DNA of 64,000 nt, taken from positions 434,001-498,000 of the forward strand of contig WHUX01000017.1 of the NCBI GenBank assembly GCA_015179025.1. Reading direction: 5' to 3'. Origin of the DNA: Terfezia claveryi (taxonomy: Eukaryota > Ascomycota > Pezizomycetes > Pezizales > Pezizaceae). The notes beneath the pieces were generated by a model. That model did no database searches and was not told the DNA's origin. It was given only the letters and a program-made list of their open reading frames with translations. Made by a program: the position numbers and the translations under genes. The number at the start of each line of letters is the position of its first letter. Position 1 is the stretch's first letter. This document shows, piece after piece, positions 48,947 to 61,901 of this stretch.

Positions 48947-49052
48947 GTGTTGTGCCAACCAGACAAGCTATATGTGACCGAGGTATTACTGGGGTTAGGC
49001 TGGTAGTCTCCTCTTGCGGCCTACATACCGTATACCACAAACGAATAAATGC

Positions 49053-49058
49053 AAAAAA
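49053..49058 (-). terminator. RNA polymerase III T-run terminator
   Basis: Six consecutive T on the minus strand lie five bases beyond the 3' end of the tRNA-Phe gene, the usual position for Pol III termination. Confidence 0.8.
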
Positions 49059-49063
49059 GTATT

Positions 49064-49151
49064 GCGACTTTTGTGGATCGAACACAAGGCCTTCAGATTA
49101 TTGACTGAGTTTAACTTCAGTCTGACGCTCTCCCAACTGAGCTAAAGTCGC
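49064..49151 (-). tRNA. tRNA-Phe (GAA anticodon) with 16-nt intron
   Basis: The mature part is 72 nt and folds perfectly. The acceptor stem is GCGACTT/AAGTCGC, the D arm GCTC/GAGC with loop AGTTGGGA, and the anticodon stem TCAGA/TCTGA with loop CTGAAGA. The T arm is TTGTG/CACAA with loop TTCGATC. CCA is not encoded. The intron TTAAACTCAGTCAATA sits after position 37, the standard place, and its CTCAGTC can pair with GACTGAA around the anticodon, as needed for the splicing endonuclease. The internal A box (TAGCTCAGTTGG) and B box (TGTTCGATCC) are intact, and a T-run terminator follows, so the gene looks active. Confidence 0.96.
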
Positions 49152-49269
49152 ATTCATGCCGGATGAATTCACTGAGATTTATATAATTCAGCTATGAAGA
49201 TCGTTGCCTGAAAAAGTTGATTTTGACCTTTCCACTTTCAAATAGCCTTGCGGACCACAATTTGTCTGG

Positions 49270-49302
49270 ACAATTGACTAGTCTGGTTGGTACACAGTTG
49301 AC
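49270..49302 (+). mobile_element. 15-bp insert TAGTCTGGTTGGTAC with 9-bp duplication (8 of 9)
   Basis: ACAATTGAC at 49270-49278 and ACAGTTGAC at 49294-49302 bracket exactly the 15-base family terminus. It lies about 120 bases upstream of the tRNA-Phe gene on that gene's 5' side. Confidence 0.75.
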
Positions 49303-50519
49303 GATCGCCAGGCTCTGTTCCAAGCCAGTAACCACGACCGCGGGAGTGGTATTGGGTTTGAATGTGAACAGAACTATTTGGGAGAAGCACGGGGGGGAGA
49401 ATAGGTACCGCAGAATCGTGTTCTGTTTTCCACATCCTTGATGTACATAGTTAGGTCCGCAGCAACTGTGCCATTCTAGGTTAGATAGGTAGTAAGTCCC
49501 GACCACAACGAACGTCAGATGTTGTGCAGGTTTCTTCCTTTCTTTTCCCTGAGCAGGGTATCGGGAGGGGAAAGGTGGAGTTCTTGGCAGGAGCCCTGAT
49601 CTTTGCACCTGCTTGCTTGTAATTCCAGGATGAAGTCGCGGGCACGATATTAGCTGGATATTGGTTGGTTGTGAGTGCGGCATTGTGGCGTGGCTCACAG
49701 GATGGACTGGTGCCCGTGGCATTGCTTGCTGGAGGGACTCTTTAAAGCTAGCTCTTTCCCGCGTCTAGTTTTCACAATCCAGGGTAATCAAGAACAAGAA
49801 GATCTGATCCCGCGTTCGGCTTTCATGTTTCTCGAGACTTGTTAAATTTTGATACCCTGTTTGGTGCTCCATACCAGAGATCTTGTTTAGTGAAATGGAA
49901 TCGACCATGTAGGTAGGAACTATTCTCCAAATAAATTAATTGCTGGTACTCTCTATACGAAGGGAGGGCGTAGGACTTGCGTACATGCTTATCCACTATT
50001 GCTAACTTTGTATAGGCTTGTCTTGTTGGTTACTGGATCCAGGTTCTGTCAAGAATGTTGATTATTAAGCTTTGCCAGGTAGGTTCTGGCATTGGGGGGG
50101 GTGGCGCGCGGCATAACCCCCATCAGCTCATTAGATGAAATGCTGTGGGGGGAAGTATTGACGAGGGAGTACCTAGAGGTTGAGTTGTGTGCTAGGGGGA
50201 GATAGCGTAGAGGAAGGTGTGTGGCAGGTTGGCATGGCACGGAAAGAATGGGGTGAGCACGGCTGTGTCTCCCAGTAAATGATCTTGTGCCGACAGGCAG
50301 GCGTAGGTAGAACTCCACATGCGGGTGCCATCGAATTCCAGTGCACATTGCACGCATGGCTCATGGTAGGTACTCTACATGTACATAATAATGCCTTTTT
50401 TTGGCGACCACTCGACACCCGCAAATCTCTATACTCTGGCCTAGGTTTGGTTTGCAGGTTGCTCCTTGGTCCCGCGTCCGCTGTGAGTGTGCTTTGCTTT
50501 GTCTTTTTTCTTCGTGAGA

Positions 50520-51180
50520 TTCCAAGCCCCCTGCTGCTTCCACACCCACACCACAAACCAACCAACCATTTACCTATCTCCTCCCCAACAACCCCCCCCT
50601 TCCCCTCCACTTTCTCAACCACCCCTCCTCCGGAGAAAACCCCCCCCAGATGCCTCCCCCCCAATCCCTCCACCAAATTCTCTCTGGTTCTCCTAGCACC
50701 CCTGTGTTGTTGCCCTTTCCCCCACTCATAAAACCACAATTGCAGTTAGCATGACCCTAAGGCCACTCTCCACACCACCACTTACCCCCCCCCTCAAGGA
50801 TCGCCGCTGTGCTGAGAACCGTTAACGCGTTTGGACATTCACCCACATGCCATCCACCTCCCCCCTCTCTCACTCCTCGTCCGCCCCATTCCCTCCTTCA
50901 AATTCCCTTCCTCTCACCCCAGGCAGGACGCATCCCAACTGATCTTAACCCATCCAATCCCCCTCCTTCACAGGCGCGTTCTCTTGCCTACTATACTCCC
51001 CCTTCCTCCAGGCGAGTTCTTGCCTATTGCATCCTTGTATTTTGCGGGAAAGCTCGGTTGCTAACTTTCTTCTTTCTGCCTGTCCATCCATCACATCCAT
51101 CCATCCCCCATCCCCCTTCGTCGCTCCGTCGCAGAGAAGCATTCAACCACCCCCCCCCCCCCCCTCTCTCCCCCCCGCCG
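50520..51180. repeat. 660-bp C/CT-rich tract
   Basis: Strongly pyrimidine-biased plus strand with many C4-C8 runs, ending in about 19 uninterrupted C near 51148-51166 and more C-runs after it. The minus strand carries matching G-runs able to form G-quadruplexes. It lies 0.8-1.5 kb upstream of the RNase H1 gene. Confidence 0.8.
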
Positions 51181-51992
51181 TCCTGATGTTTTTTGCACGC
51201 CCATCTGTCTTGGGTTGTTGGATGGCCACTACTACAGTCGCCCCTACAGATCCACCCTCACCCACACTGCCCACACACTCCTCCTCCCTCCTGCTGAGCC
51301 GGTTCGGACATGGCTGCGTTACATAGCTAGTCAATAAATAGAAAGTCATTCTCCCACCCCCTCTCAGCTCTGTGCCCCTTCTGCCTGCTCGAGTTGCCTG
51401 CTTTGAGTTCTACATCCATTCCATCGACCCATTCGCACCAGCCAGCCAGGGAATACCGCCCTCCCGAGAAACAGTGAACTTCCGAAGGGCCTAGGGGGTT
51501 CATCCAACAGAATCTCTAGCCTAGTGTAGGAAAAGTAACGGAAGCAGAGGAGAAGAGGGAAGAAGGGTCCATATTTCGACCGAAGAGGTGGCTGTTATAA
51601 CCTCCCACAATTTTTAACGCACAGAGCGTGAGATACAGTTCTGCTTCCTCCCATTAAATCTACTCCACTCCTACCATCCCTCTTACAACACCCGCCACAT
51701 CGCGTCGCTGTTCTGGAGGTAATACCACTTGCTACCAACTCCTATTTGCTCTGTTTCTATCTGTACATGCTCATGCATGGGTACTGCACTTAGAATCAGG
51801 CTCTGACTTGCATCACAGCTTACTACCGCTCGAAGAAGTTAATGCCCTACTAAACGTTTTCTCAGCTTGGGAAACCCCCACTACTTCGTAACCAAACCCC
51901 CTCTGCGCAATCGACTGTTCATTGTAAGTTACCTTGTTTCCTGGGGTAGACCATTGATGGAAAAGCATCAATTAAAGCGTTGAATCCGCTAA

Positions 51993-53674
51993 ATGCTCTC
52001 AGGCAATTTTCGCCTTGTAAAGAGTATAGCATCCAGGAGCCTCACGTTCGCCTGCCGCGTTTTCTCGACCGGTACCACCCAAAGCCCAGCTACAGTTTCG
52101 CACCGCAGTACCCCCAAATCGATTCCTCAGAGCGTATTCAGGAGGCACCCGGCTCCATTCAAATTTACTCTCCGACCGAATTTAGTATCCTATCGAGATC
52201 TCCGAAAACTTCTACCTTCTCGCTCTGCGGTACCCACGTCAAAGCACCTTAAAAAGAAGAAGATTCACATCCTTAAAGTCACCGTGGCTTCACCATCCCC
52301 ACCAGCATCAGGGGCTGTCCCCAAGAGAAAGAGGGTCACTGGAGAAATGAAGTACTACGCTGTGCGTAAGGGTTACAACCCAGGAATATACACCACATGG
52401 AAGGAGTGCTTGGGGCAAGTTACGGGTTTCAAGGGTGCCACCTGTAAGTGCTATAGCCTCTTGACTTTAATGTTGCGGAAAAAATGGGAGGACCAGGCTG
52501 ACACCTAGTTCACATTATAGTCAAGTCTTTTGCATCGGAGGCCGATGCGAAATCCTTCATGGAGGGAAATGACCCAACATTAGATCCAGATTCCTCTGTT
52601 TACGTTGCCAAGTGGTATGGAGTTAGAAGTGGAAAGTGCCCTGGGGTTTATTCGACATGGAAAGCGGCCCAAGAGCAGGTCGTCGGGGTTCAGAAACCGA
52701 AGGTGAAAGCGTTTGCAACAAGAGAAGAAGCAGAGGCGTTCGTTGCTAGTGGGCCAGGCGTACCAAGCTCACCCTTACCGGACGATAGAAAAACCAGGGC
52801 TTCAAAAGACATGACAACCACGAGGAGGGATACAGTTGTGTCAACAGCTACCACAGCATCAAGAAAGAGGAAAAGCACAGTCAATGAGTCTGTAGCAGAT
52901 GCCGAGAGTATAAGCGGGGAAACGGTGTCCGATGGGATGCTGGAAGATGAATATAACGGCATTGATCCAGCAGCGAGGCAACTCGAGGAAGAGCATGCTG
53001 CTGATGAGGGGACAGACGGACATCGGGCCAAGAAACACAAATCTTCAAAGCCAGCTGTTCCCAGGAAAACCACGGTACTAAAGATATACACAGATGGAAG
53101 TACCATGGGGAATGGCAGAAAGGATGCAATTGCTGGGGTTGGGGTATGGTTTGGTAGCAACGATGTTAGGTAGGCTTTCCTCCAACACGCTGGCCTTCAA
53201 TTTACTGTGTTTCCGCGCGCATATCACCTTCTCTTACGACTGTATCAAACTCACCCCACCTTTTAACTAACTTTTAGCAGAAATATTTCAGAGCCACTAA
53301 GTGGTACTCGTCAAACGAACCAACGAGCCGAGTTAAGCGCTATAAAACGAGCTCTTGAGATAGCGCCTAGGCATCGTGAAGTGTTGATTTTCTCCGACTC
53401 GCAGTACGCTATCAACTGTGTCACCTTATGGCATCACAACTGGAGTAGAAATAACTGGTTAACGACATTAGGAAAGAAGGTTGACAACCAAGATCTAATC
53501 GAAGAGATTTTAGAAAAAATGCAGGAGAGAGAAGATATTGGCGCGAAGACTGGTTTTGAGTGGGTGAAAGGACACAGTGGAGAGGAAGATGGTAATAGCC
53601 AAGCTGACAGGCTGGCGGTTGAAGGTGCGAGGAAAGCCAAGGCGATGAACGGAGGTAAAGTACTTAGGAGGTAA
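51993..53674 (+). CDS. ribonuclease H1 with two hybrid-binding domains and a mitochondrial presequence
   Basis: Exons 51993-52443, 52521-53169 and 53281-53674 give 497 residues. The introns are 77 and 111 bp. The enzyme cuts the RNA strand of RNA:DNA hybrids. An Arg/Ser-rich N-terminus, MLSGNFRLVKSIASRSLTFA, looks like a mitochondrial presequence. Basic patches KKKK and PKRKR follow before residue 119. Two RNase H1 hybrid-binding (viroplasmin-like) domains lie at about 121-166 (YYAVRKGYNPGIYTTW) and 177-222 (VAKWYGVRSGKCPGVYSTW). After a charged linker comes the type 1 RNase H domain, with active-site residues D342 (YTDGS), E384 (NQRAEL), D406 (FSDSQ), D476 (SQADR) and H465 (KGHSG). A second ATG at 52347 (residue 119) would give a form without the presequence, as used by other eukaryotes to supply nucleus and mitochondria from one gene. 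Confidence 0.94.
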
Positions 53675-55274
53675 ACTCCTAGCTACGGTTTTCCATATTG
53701 GGAAAAGAGCTGGAAGCATTGGAAATATAGAGAAGCGCTGTGGCCAAAAACTGCAGCACTTTTCCTACTTTTACGTCCAGCTTCCAACATTATTACCTTC
53801 GACATTGTTTTACTGCCGGACGACATTGTTATATTTTTTCCCTTATATCATAGGTGGGCGACGGCTTGGGTTGGTTATCTGCTTTTTGTCTTAAATAATG
53901 CGCGTGTCTGATGCTTTACCGTCCTCCTTTTCCTATCTTACTTCGTTGTTCATGGGTTCAAATTGTTGGGCTGTGTTTCTGGTTGAATATCATTCCAGCT
54001 TACTTCGTATGTGTTTGACTAGGCCTTCCTATGCACCCTTCTTATTTTTTGCAGCTATTGGTTGGCCTGATATGAATCACCTTTTATATTCCGGGTTATG
54101 CAATTGAGGCATGGGGCCTCTTTTTGCCATTCCTATATGTTATTTACTTGCGCGCTGGCTTCTTTGGTTATGTTTTGAGAGATGTTGGGTTATTAAAAGA
54201 AACGGAACAGTCGTGGCGCAGTGGGGTTGGCTTGCGGTGCGACATCTTCTGGTAGATAGAAGTTTAGGACGTTGAGGTAGATATGTAGAATTTCAGGCTG
54301 TATGGGACGGAACTCGGGATGGAAGCAAAGAATAGGAATGGAGGTGGACGGGGCAGTTTTCGGCTGGAAATGAGAGGACTCGACTGTATCCTAGGAGGGT
54401 GTACGATTTCGATGAATATAACAAATGGTTACATGTTATTGTCCAGGTACTTTGTTGTTCCTGGATACTAAGTACACTTCAGGAACCGCCTTGCGTCGCT
54501 TCTGCACTGCACTGCAGTGATGTCCTAGCCTCGTGCTCGTTGAAGAGGACTGGCGAATCACGAAATCTCCTTTAGTACTCGCATTGCCAAGTCTGCGCGG
54601 CTCTCATTGATGGAACCCGCAGTGATCCACCACATGTAGTGTAGGTAGGTAAATCCTTGTTACTCCGCAAAGTGCATACTGTAGATACACACATATACAT
54701 ACATAATCCAATAGACACAACCTCAAAAAGAAAAAGAAAAAAAAGCGACTATATGAAATGAATACTAGTGTAATCGGGGTACACGAGATCACCGGAAAAT
54801 ATTCTAGGGAGTCACCGATATGGCGGCCCCACATGGTAATAACTTAACCCTGAGTTAATCAAGTGCTTGTCTAAATGGTGAAAGCAGAAGCGCGACCCAA
54901 CTCATGACGAAATCGCCAAATCTGAATAAACCATTGAGGCTCTAACCAATCTCGGTTGTGGGAAGGAGAAACGAGTTGCATGCAAAGCGTTGTAATTCAT
55001 TGGGAGGGCCTATAATAATGTACGGGTAGAGAGATGGTGTGATTGATATTCAGACCCATGCCAACCAATGTCTTTGCCTTCTAATGTTTTGTCTCTGCAG
55101 CTGTGTAGGTAGCTGCTACTACTTCAGCCCCCACCCAAGCTCCTCACCAACCCCCCCCTACCTCTTCCTAACTACCACTTCTCACCGCTCCCACCTCTTC
55201 CCTCTGCTCAACCCTCTGCTCGACCCACTGCTTGCCCCTCCCCTCTCCTCCCCCCTTCCATACGCTTCTTTCCT

Positions 55275-55303
55275 GCTTGACCCGCTTGACCCGCTTGACC
55301 CGC
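55275..55303. repeat. GCTTGACCC tandem repeat, three copies
   Basis: Three perfect 9-bp units are followed by a partial unit in pyrimidine-rich intergenic DNA. Confidence 0.9.
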
Positions 55304-55766
55304 TGCCGCTCACGATCGCGAGTTGAGGATGTCAAGGAGTGGGAGAGGCGGGGGCAAGGAAGTGAGTCAGGGCCCAACATCCCGCGGTCTCGATCGATAC
55401 GGCAAGTTGCGGTATTCGGTAGTTGGTAACACATGTACATCTACTTAATGGTGTGCCGTTCCAGGGCCAGACTACATCCAAAAATGGTCGAGATGCTGCC
55501 CATATGGTTGCTGCCAATGTGGTAAGAAGCTTAGTCTGTTGTGGGATGATGTTGTGCTGGGCTGATCTACTGAGTTTGGTTAGTGTGGAATACTCAGCTA
55601 CTAAGCAATTACGGTACAGTAGTTCATCCAAACAACCCACTACAGTAAGACAAAACGTGCATGGAGCGGGGGGGAACAGGCGACGTTGCTAATGAAGATT
55701 GTACATAGGTACACTACCTACAAAGTGCATCTTAAGACATGCACTTCAAGCTACCCATACAGACAT

Positions 55767-55819
55767 GTTATGTATGAATGTATGTGTGTATGTATGTATT
55801 CACATGTATGTATGTATGG
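55767..55819. repeat. TATG-type tetranucleotide repeat
   Basis: Imperfect TATG/TGTA units run over about 50 bases and include a short CACATGTATG interruption. It is non-coding. Confidence 0.85.
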
Positions 55820-58800
55820 GTCAGTCCCGTGCCTTGTATGGGTAAGCCAGTCGGCGGGACAACGGTACGCAAATACATGACATGTCTCGATTGGGCAAAG
55901 CCTAGCTGTCTGTTCAGCCGGAACCGCGGCCCCAGATGGACGACCGACGTTCGTGCACATGCCTGTTATACGAACCGGGCAGAGGGGGGCGGGAGCATTG
56001 AATCGAGTGGAATAGGGTGAGGGGTTCACAATTAATACTTCTGCTCCAGAATGATTCTCAATCGACCTACATATAGCAAGGTACATACTGTACCTATGCA
56101 CTGATATATTTCAAGTTCATGCGCCAAGCCGAACATTTCAACCGAGAGATGGCGACCAATCCAATACGAGGCGGGATTGTGAACTGTGATGCAGTGGGAA
56201 TACCCCGCAACCGAAATAGCGGGAATGATGGCGATGAATGGGCATTTCAACAAGGCTTGAAAACGAAGTCTACCCGTGCCACGCGCAATCATTATGGCCG
56301 AATAGAACGTAATTATCTATATTATATGTATGCCCATCATCGATTGTAGGTCATAGGCTGTATATTAATAATATTTCAAGCTGTGCCTTGAAAAAAACAC
56401 AAGAACCTCTCTCGATCATAGTTGCCCATTCCTCCTGTAAGGTAAGTCAGTTCCCATACAAGCCCAGTCAAGATATGAATCCATCTATCTATAGACTCAG
56501 TCGAATATCAAACCCTGAAATTCACGGATCGACCAGAAAAAAAAAACAAAAACAAAAACAAAAACAAATGTTGCTTGATACTTGCGCCATCTGAAAAATA
56601 AGCACAGGAATCACTCAGTCCGAACCTGCATACCCATGCCGCAACCTCGGTGACTTTCTTCTCATATGTGTATAATTGCTTCTTTCCTCGCGGCGCCCTC
56701 AGAGCTAACCATTTGGAATCTCCAACCAATGCTCGTCAGCCAGCCCAGAGGCTCGGGATCACCGCGCTATTCCCCACCTCCCTACCCCACCCACTTGTTT
56801 TATAAACTTGCATGGCCATGGTTTTGGTTACCCGTACGGACCTGCCTTGCCTTGTCTTTGAGTTTTTGGGAAGTCATTGCAGAACACAGCCTTAGTACAT
56901 TGTAAGGTAAAAGGAAATAATTACAATTTCCTTCCAATATTTGGTCCTCTTCTTCCCCCGCTTCAGCTCGCCAATCGTTCCATGGACCAACCAACGTATC
57001 GCAGAAAACCGGCAAATAGAAATTCAAACCAGCCCACGTGTGTATGGGAATCCCGTCTCAATCATCCCTGCTTCCGTTCCAGCATCACAGGCGGCGAGAC
57101 GAACCTCTGGTTCCAGGGGCAAAACAAAACAAATGGAAGTGTTGCATGCATGCATCCTATGGCTTGCGTAGGTAGCTGCATGCGTGGCGCAGCTGCAATA
57201 GGAGGATTCATGAAGGATGGGGGAAAATAGGTATAAGCCAGATAGGTAGTGGAAGTGGAATACATACAAACGACTTGCCCCGCCCCCCATCCTTCCCCCC
57301 TCATAAAAAAGTAATGCGGAAGGAAGGATGCATGCAGAAGTGCGTACGCCGCATTTCCAGGGCGGCGGGCGAGTATTCCGCGGAGCATGAGAACGATTCA
57401 CCATCCCATCCAAAGTCGATTTATGGCATTTGCCGAGCTCCATTAACCTCTGAAACTCGAATACCTCCCTCCCCATGTGCCGGAACTCCAATCCTGAGCT
57501 CTTTTTTTTTTTGGAATTAAGGAGCTCTTGCTTGGTTCTGAAGTACTTAGAGTTACCTTAAATATACTTCTGGTATGCTTGACCTCATTAATTCCAGGGC
57601 AAGCCAAAAAGAATAAAACTAGCTCCAATGTCGGTAACCACCTGCACCATGAATAATTCATGGCCATTAATCTAGGCCCTCGAATCAGGTTGGATGATTG
57701 GCAGGTATAGAACCTGTCTGCACTGGAACAATATCTGACTTCACAATCTTCACTTGCTGACCACAGGAGATCAGGCCATATGCAGTAATTTCTCCTTAAC
57801 ACAAGATATCGGCATGTGAGACTCCTCGCCTCTGATATGTGCGCAGGTGTATGATGATGAAGTGTTCTAATATATTCATAGAACGATGGACAAGTGAGCT
57901 GCCTAAATACCCCGGGGGAATGTGCATGCTTATCAAACTACAGTGCATCTAAATCCCCCGAAGAATATGTGTGGTTATTAAAACAGTAGTTGATATCGTA
58001 TGGAATACCGACAGCACCCCCCTTAGTAGAAGGCCTTCAATTCGAGTCTAGTTGCCTCAGTGCAAAAGCTGTTATCTACTTGGTTCAAAAAGCTGCGTCA
58101 TTCAGTTCGAGGCTAACGCCGATATTGAAGGTGCCGGGACAGATCCTCTTGACAAGGGATACTATATGCGGGGCTCGGATTCAATTCGGCGAGTGTTATC
58201 CGCCGAATGAATATTCCGACTGACTTGTGGTGAGGTGCAGATAAGGAAAAAAAAAAAAAAAGGGAGATGCAGATGATCGGGGACTGTTATATGGATCATT
58301 GTCATCAATCCAATGGGTGTGGGTGGTCCTAAGTTCAGGGTAACAGCTCCCTGGACTGGGTGAAAGATAAGGTATGTCAAGTGACCATACACAGCTGCAG
58401 GAAAAGGAGGAGCCTATACCTGGTATGGAATGCAGTAAGGGGATGATCTCGTGCCCCTAAATGAGGTGGTAAACAGTCATGCCGCAATTTGGTGTGGACC
58501 CATACTAAATTAACGCCAGCTCTCCACCGAATTATTATTGAGCGGATATGTAATGCTTAATTCGGCTTGCAGCTGGAAATCCCGGGGGTATATAGTGCAT
58601 GTGCATGAGAGAATCACATAATGAAATCCAATTTTATTTTCCCATTGAAAAAGGTTCGATAGATATCTAGTCCTGCGTGCATGTGAATCTGACTCCTTTG
58701 ATTCGATTTAGATTTGGAAGTTTTGCGATAACATGATAATAGTTGATTAGGGGGCCAAAGAAAAGTTAAGATAACGATTTATTATGGAAACAAACTTTGA

Positions 58801-61800
58801 GGCGCGAAGGATCAGATAAAAAAAAAACATTTTTGTAAGATATATGTCACATAAGCCACTCTCCCGGTTTCCCATACAGATATGGTGATTAGAAATTACA
58901 TGTAACCTATACCGGTAGTTTCGTCTGGTTAGAAGGTTCTGATCTCATATGAATTTATACTCGAAGATGCAGTAAAAGAAAGATTTATTTGATGGTTTGT
59001 ATTTTTATGAGTTTGGAGGAGCAATCAGCGATTCTCCTCCCCTCGGACGTGACGGTATTGGTTGATTTACCCTACCAAGCCTCCACCAACCTCAAAAATA
59101 ACATTTGAAAAGAGAGGAGGGGCTTGAATAACCTCAAACATTCCATGTGTCTTGTGGCATAGTAGAGCCCACAGCTTTCTCTCAGTTTTTTTTTTTTTTT
59201 TTTTTGGAACAGTAAGTATGCTTTACCTACTGATTGCAACTATACATGGAACTTGCAATGTTCAATCTTTTATCCGGAGTTAGAAAAAAAGCCGAGAATG
59301 TGTTTGGGAGGTTCATATATGAGCGAGGAAACCTATAACTAAAGCAAAATGTTTCCTAAATAAGGGTTGATACGTGATAGATAGCATACCGAATTATTAT
59401 TAGATATATAAAGTTGTTTTTAAACTCTGGTTATTAGCGTGACATATCAAATGTCCAATAACTAAAGTGATAATTACATATGCTTAGGGAGAAAATGTGA
59501 GAAAGCCAAGTTGGGTGCGCTTACTTGACTTTGTATATTAATATCGTGTGACAATGCTATCACTACAGGTGTTCTGACTGACCCCTATCTTTGGAAGTTA
59601 TTTCCTTCCCATTCCTTTGACACCATATAGATTCGTAAGTATATTAGTATTTCATAGATATAGATATGTATTTCCAAGCCTAGTGTTTGGAGACTATATT
59701 AGCTATACAGCAGGTTAAGGACTATGATAGCAGCATGTGGCAGTGTCAGCTCTTTAACATTCATAAATATATTCTAGTGCTGATGCCAATGAGCTGAGTG
59801 CATTAGGTTCATGCTCTCACCCCCCACAACCACATGTAACAGGTAAGTATCCATCGGTCATTGAAGGTGGCAGGAGAAGCCTTGCCATTGCACAAAATAA
59901 ATTGGTGAAGTAACTCGCGATCAATCTCCAGAAGTATGGAGCTGATATATCTTCCCATGGATATCAATCTTATATTGCTGCTGAATAACCCAGCGAGTGC
60001 AACCAGCAATCCCATATCGATATGCTGCGCAAATGTTGAGATATGCATTCAATTCAGGGGCACAGGGTTGACTGGTGGTAAGAAGTAATTGGAAGAGTAG
60101 AGATATTGGCAGATACCATTGGTTGCCTTAAAAAGACCTAATGAAGCAGCGAATTGAGATATATTGGTTCAGGACACTCAGAAATGGCCCTACAAATGTA
60201 TGTGTTACGGTATATGTGGCGTGGTTGTTCACACCAAGAATAGGTGAGTGACTGAATCGGCTAGAAGAACAGTTCCTGCAATTGAGGATTGAAACGTTCA
60301 ATATACCACAACTCATCTCCTCATAAGCTTTAAAAAAACAAAACGTACTCCTCCAATGTTCATGATCTAGCATCACCCACTGACAACGAAGCTTGAGAAA
60401 CTAACTGCCAACGCATTGAGCCAAGAGAGGGAGGTTGACCAGAAGGGGCATCGAGGGGTCTCCGAGTGTTTGAGAGGGTTTTCGAATATGGGATATGTGC
60501 GTGCTAATATGCTGTCCGTTAGATCTTCAGTCTTCCAATCATATCGTGCAATTCAGGGTGAACAGTTACGGATTGTCACATATCATACACATATGCATCA
60601 TGTTGTACAGTTTTATGTACACTATTCTTCATTTTGTTTCCTATTTTTTTTCCCGCATGTCCTCTAGGAATCTTGCATTCATGCTTTAGGGATTATCCTC
60701 CCTCTCGGGAACACTGCTACGCATTGAAGCAAGACATTACGTTGTTTGAGTAGCAAGTGAAAGGTAAGTCTTGGCCGACACAGATGAAAAGGCAGATGCA
60801 GAGAGTAAGCCAATCAAGCATAAATCCATCCAAGTCTTGCCACTAGATATACAAAGATGGGATTAAACGAAACTTGACTATTTCTGTCAATCCAAAGCCC
60901 AGGTGGCAATTTGGTGAGAAATGACCGTTGATTGATTGAGTGAGGATTTTTGTTCTAGGCGGAGAATCAGGAGTGGAAAGGGAAACTCATCTCGTCACAT
61001 ATCCCATTCAAGCAACTGTTAGTGTTGTTCTGCATAAATAGGGAGTTGGCAATTGTAAAAGCCACTTGCTACTCTCTGCCAAAAAGGGAAGTAGTCCATG
61101 CCCATCTCGTCACAAAAGCATCTCCGAGCGATCTGGGAAAGAGGCTACGGAGTTCCCGGTGATAACACTCCCGGCCTTTTGTCATGCCTAATACTTAAGG
61201 GCAACCAGACTACTGTAGAATAAAGTAGAAGAGATTTTTTTCATGCCTGCTGCTTCCTACGGGAGGAAAGGGTATGAGTAGACAGTAGGAAAACTTAGGT
61301 CGTGGGGCTATAAGGACAGGAAAACTGGCTCCTATACCCCCCAGCGCTCGCACGATTAGGTAGATGCCTGTACAGTAATTATAAGCCCGGATTTCCCGGG
61401 CCGCGTCACTCTAAGCATCCATGGATTGGAATCTTACACCATTGCATATGGTTCTTCACTTCATTCGACATAGCTATTTTGGTATGACTCAGCAAGATAA
61501 TCGGTTTCGAGTACAACTTGGTCATGACCTCAAATCGCTCGGCAGGAAGGGATGTCCATAATTTATGATGTCAAACGATCCTAATGAGGTTTTATCCTTA
61601 CGATCAGTACGTTCGTAGAGGGGGTTATTTCATTCTTACGAATGGTAGGTATTTCCTTGGATAATCCGGACGCTTTTTGTGGCCAGGGTACGGTAATGGG
61701 ACCGTTTCGAGATGCTGTTCCTGAGCGTGATTGAAAATGCGTCCTTACAGGGCAGTCTGCGGAGAACGCTCGAGATTCTTGGGTTGGTCTCGACGCTCAC

Positions 61801-61901
61801 ATAATTTTCGGCTGGCATATCCAGAGTCATTGGATTCAGAATCTATGGGCATTGAACGCCTAGATTGCAGGTTACCGGTACCTGTTTGTACTGCGTATGA
61901 G

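Larger units (their letters stand above)
46217..49063. other. gene-poor region with several short inserts
   Basis: No supported coding sequence is present. The region begins with the promoter of the TAD3-like gene and holds the 46490 footprint. From 48351 to the tRNA it contains five more family members, listed separately. ORFs of 60-121 codons here have no recognisable domain. Confidence 0.55.
49152..51992. other. intergenic region between tRNA-Phe and RNase H1
   Basis: It holds one short insert (49270), mixed-sequence DNA to about 50500, then an extreme C/CT-rich block described separately. The RNase H1 leader begins around 51660-51990. Proline-rich ORFs across the C-rich block are composition artefacts. 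Confidence 0.55.

Noticed and set aside
50279..51326. Proline/serine-rich ORFs on both strands
   Set aside because: They are the translation of a C/CT-rich tract and have no start context, splicing or domain.
57690..57780. tRNA-like T arm (GGTTCTATACC on the minus strand)
   Set aside because: T-loop consensus is wrong and no matching acceptor stem or D arm is found.
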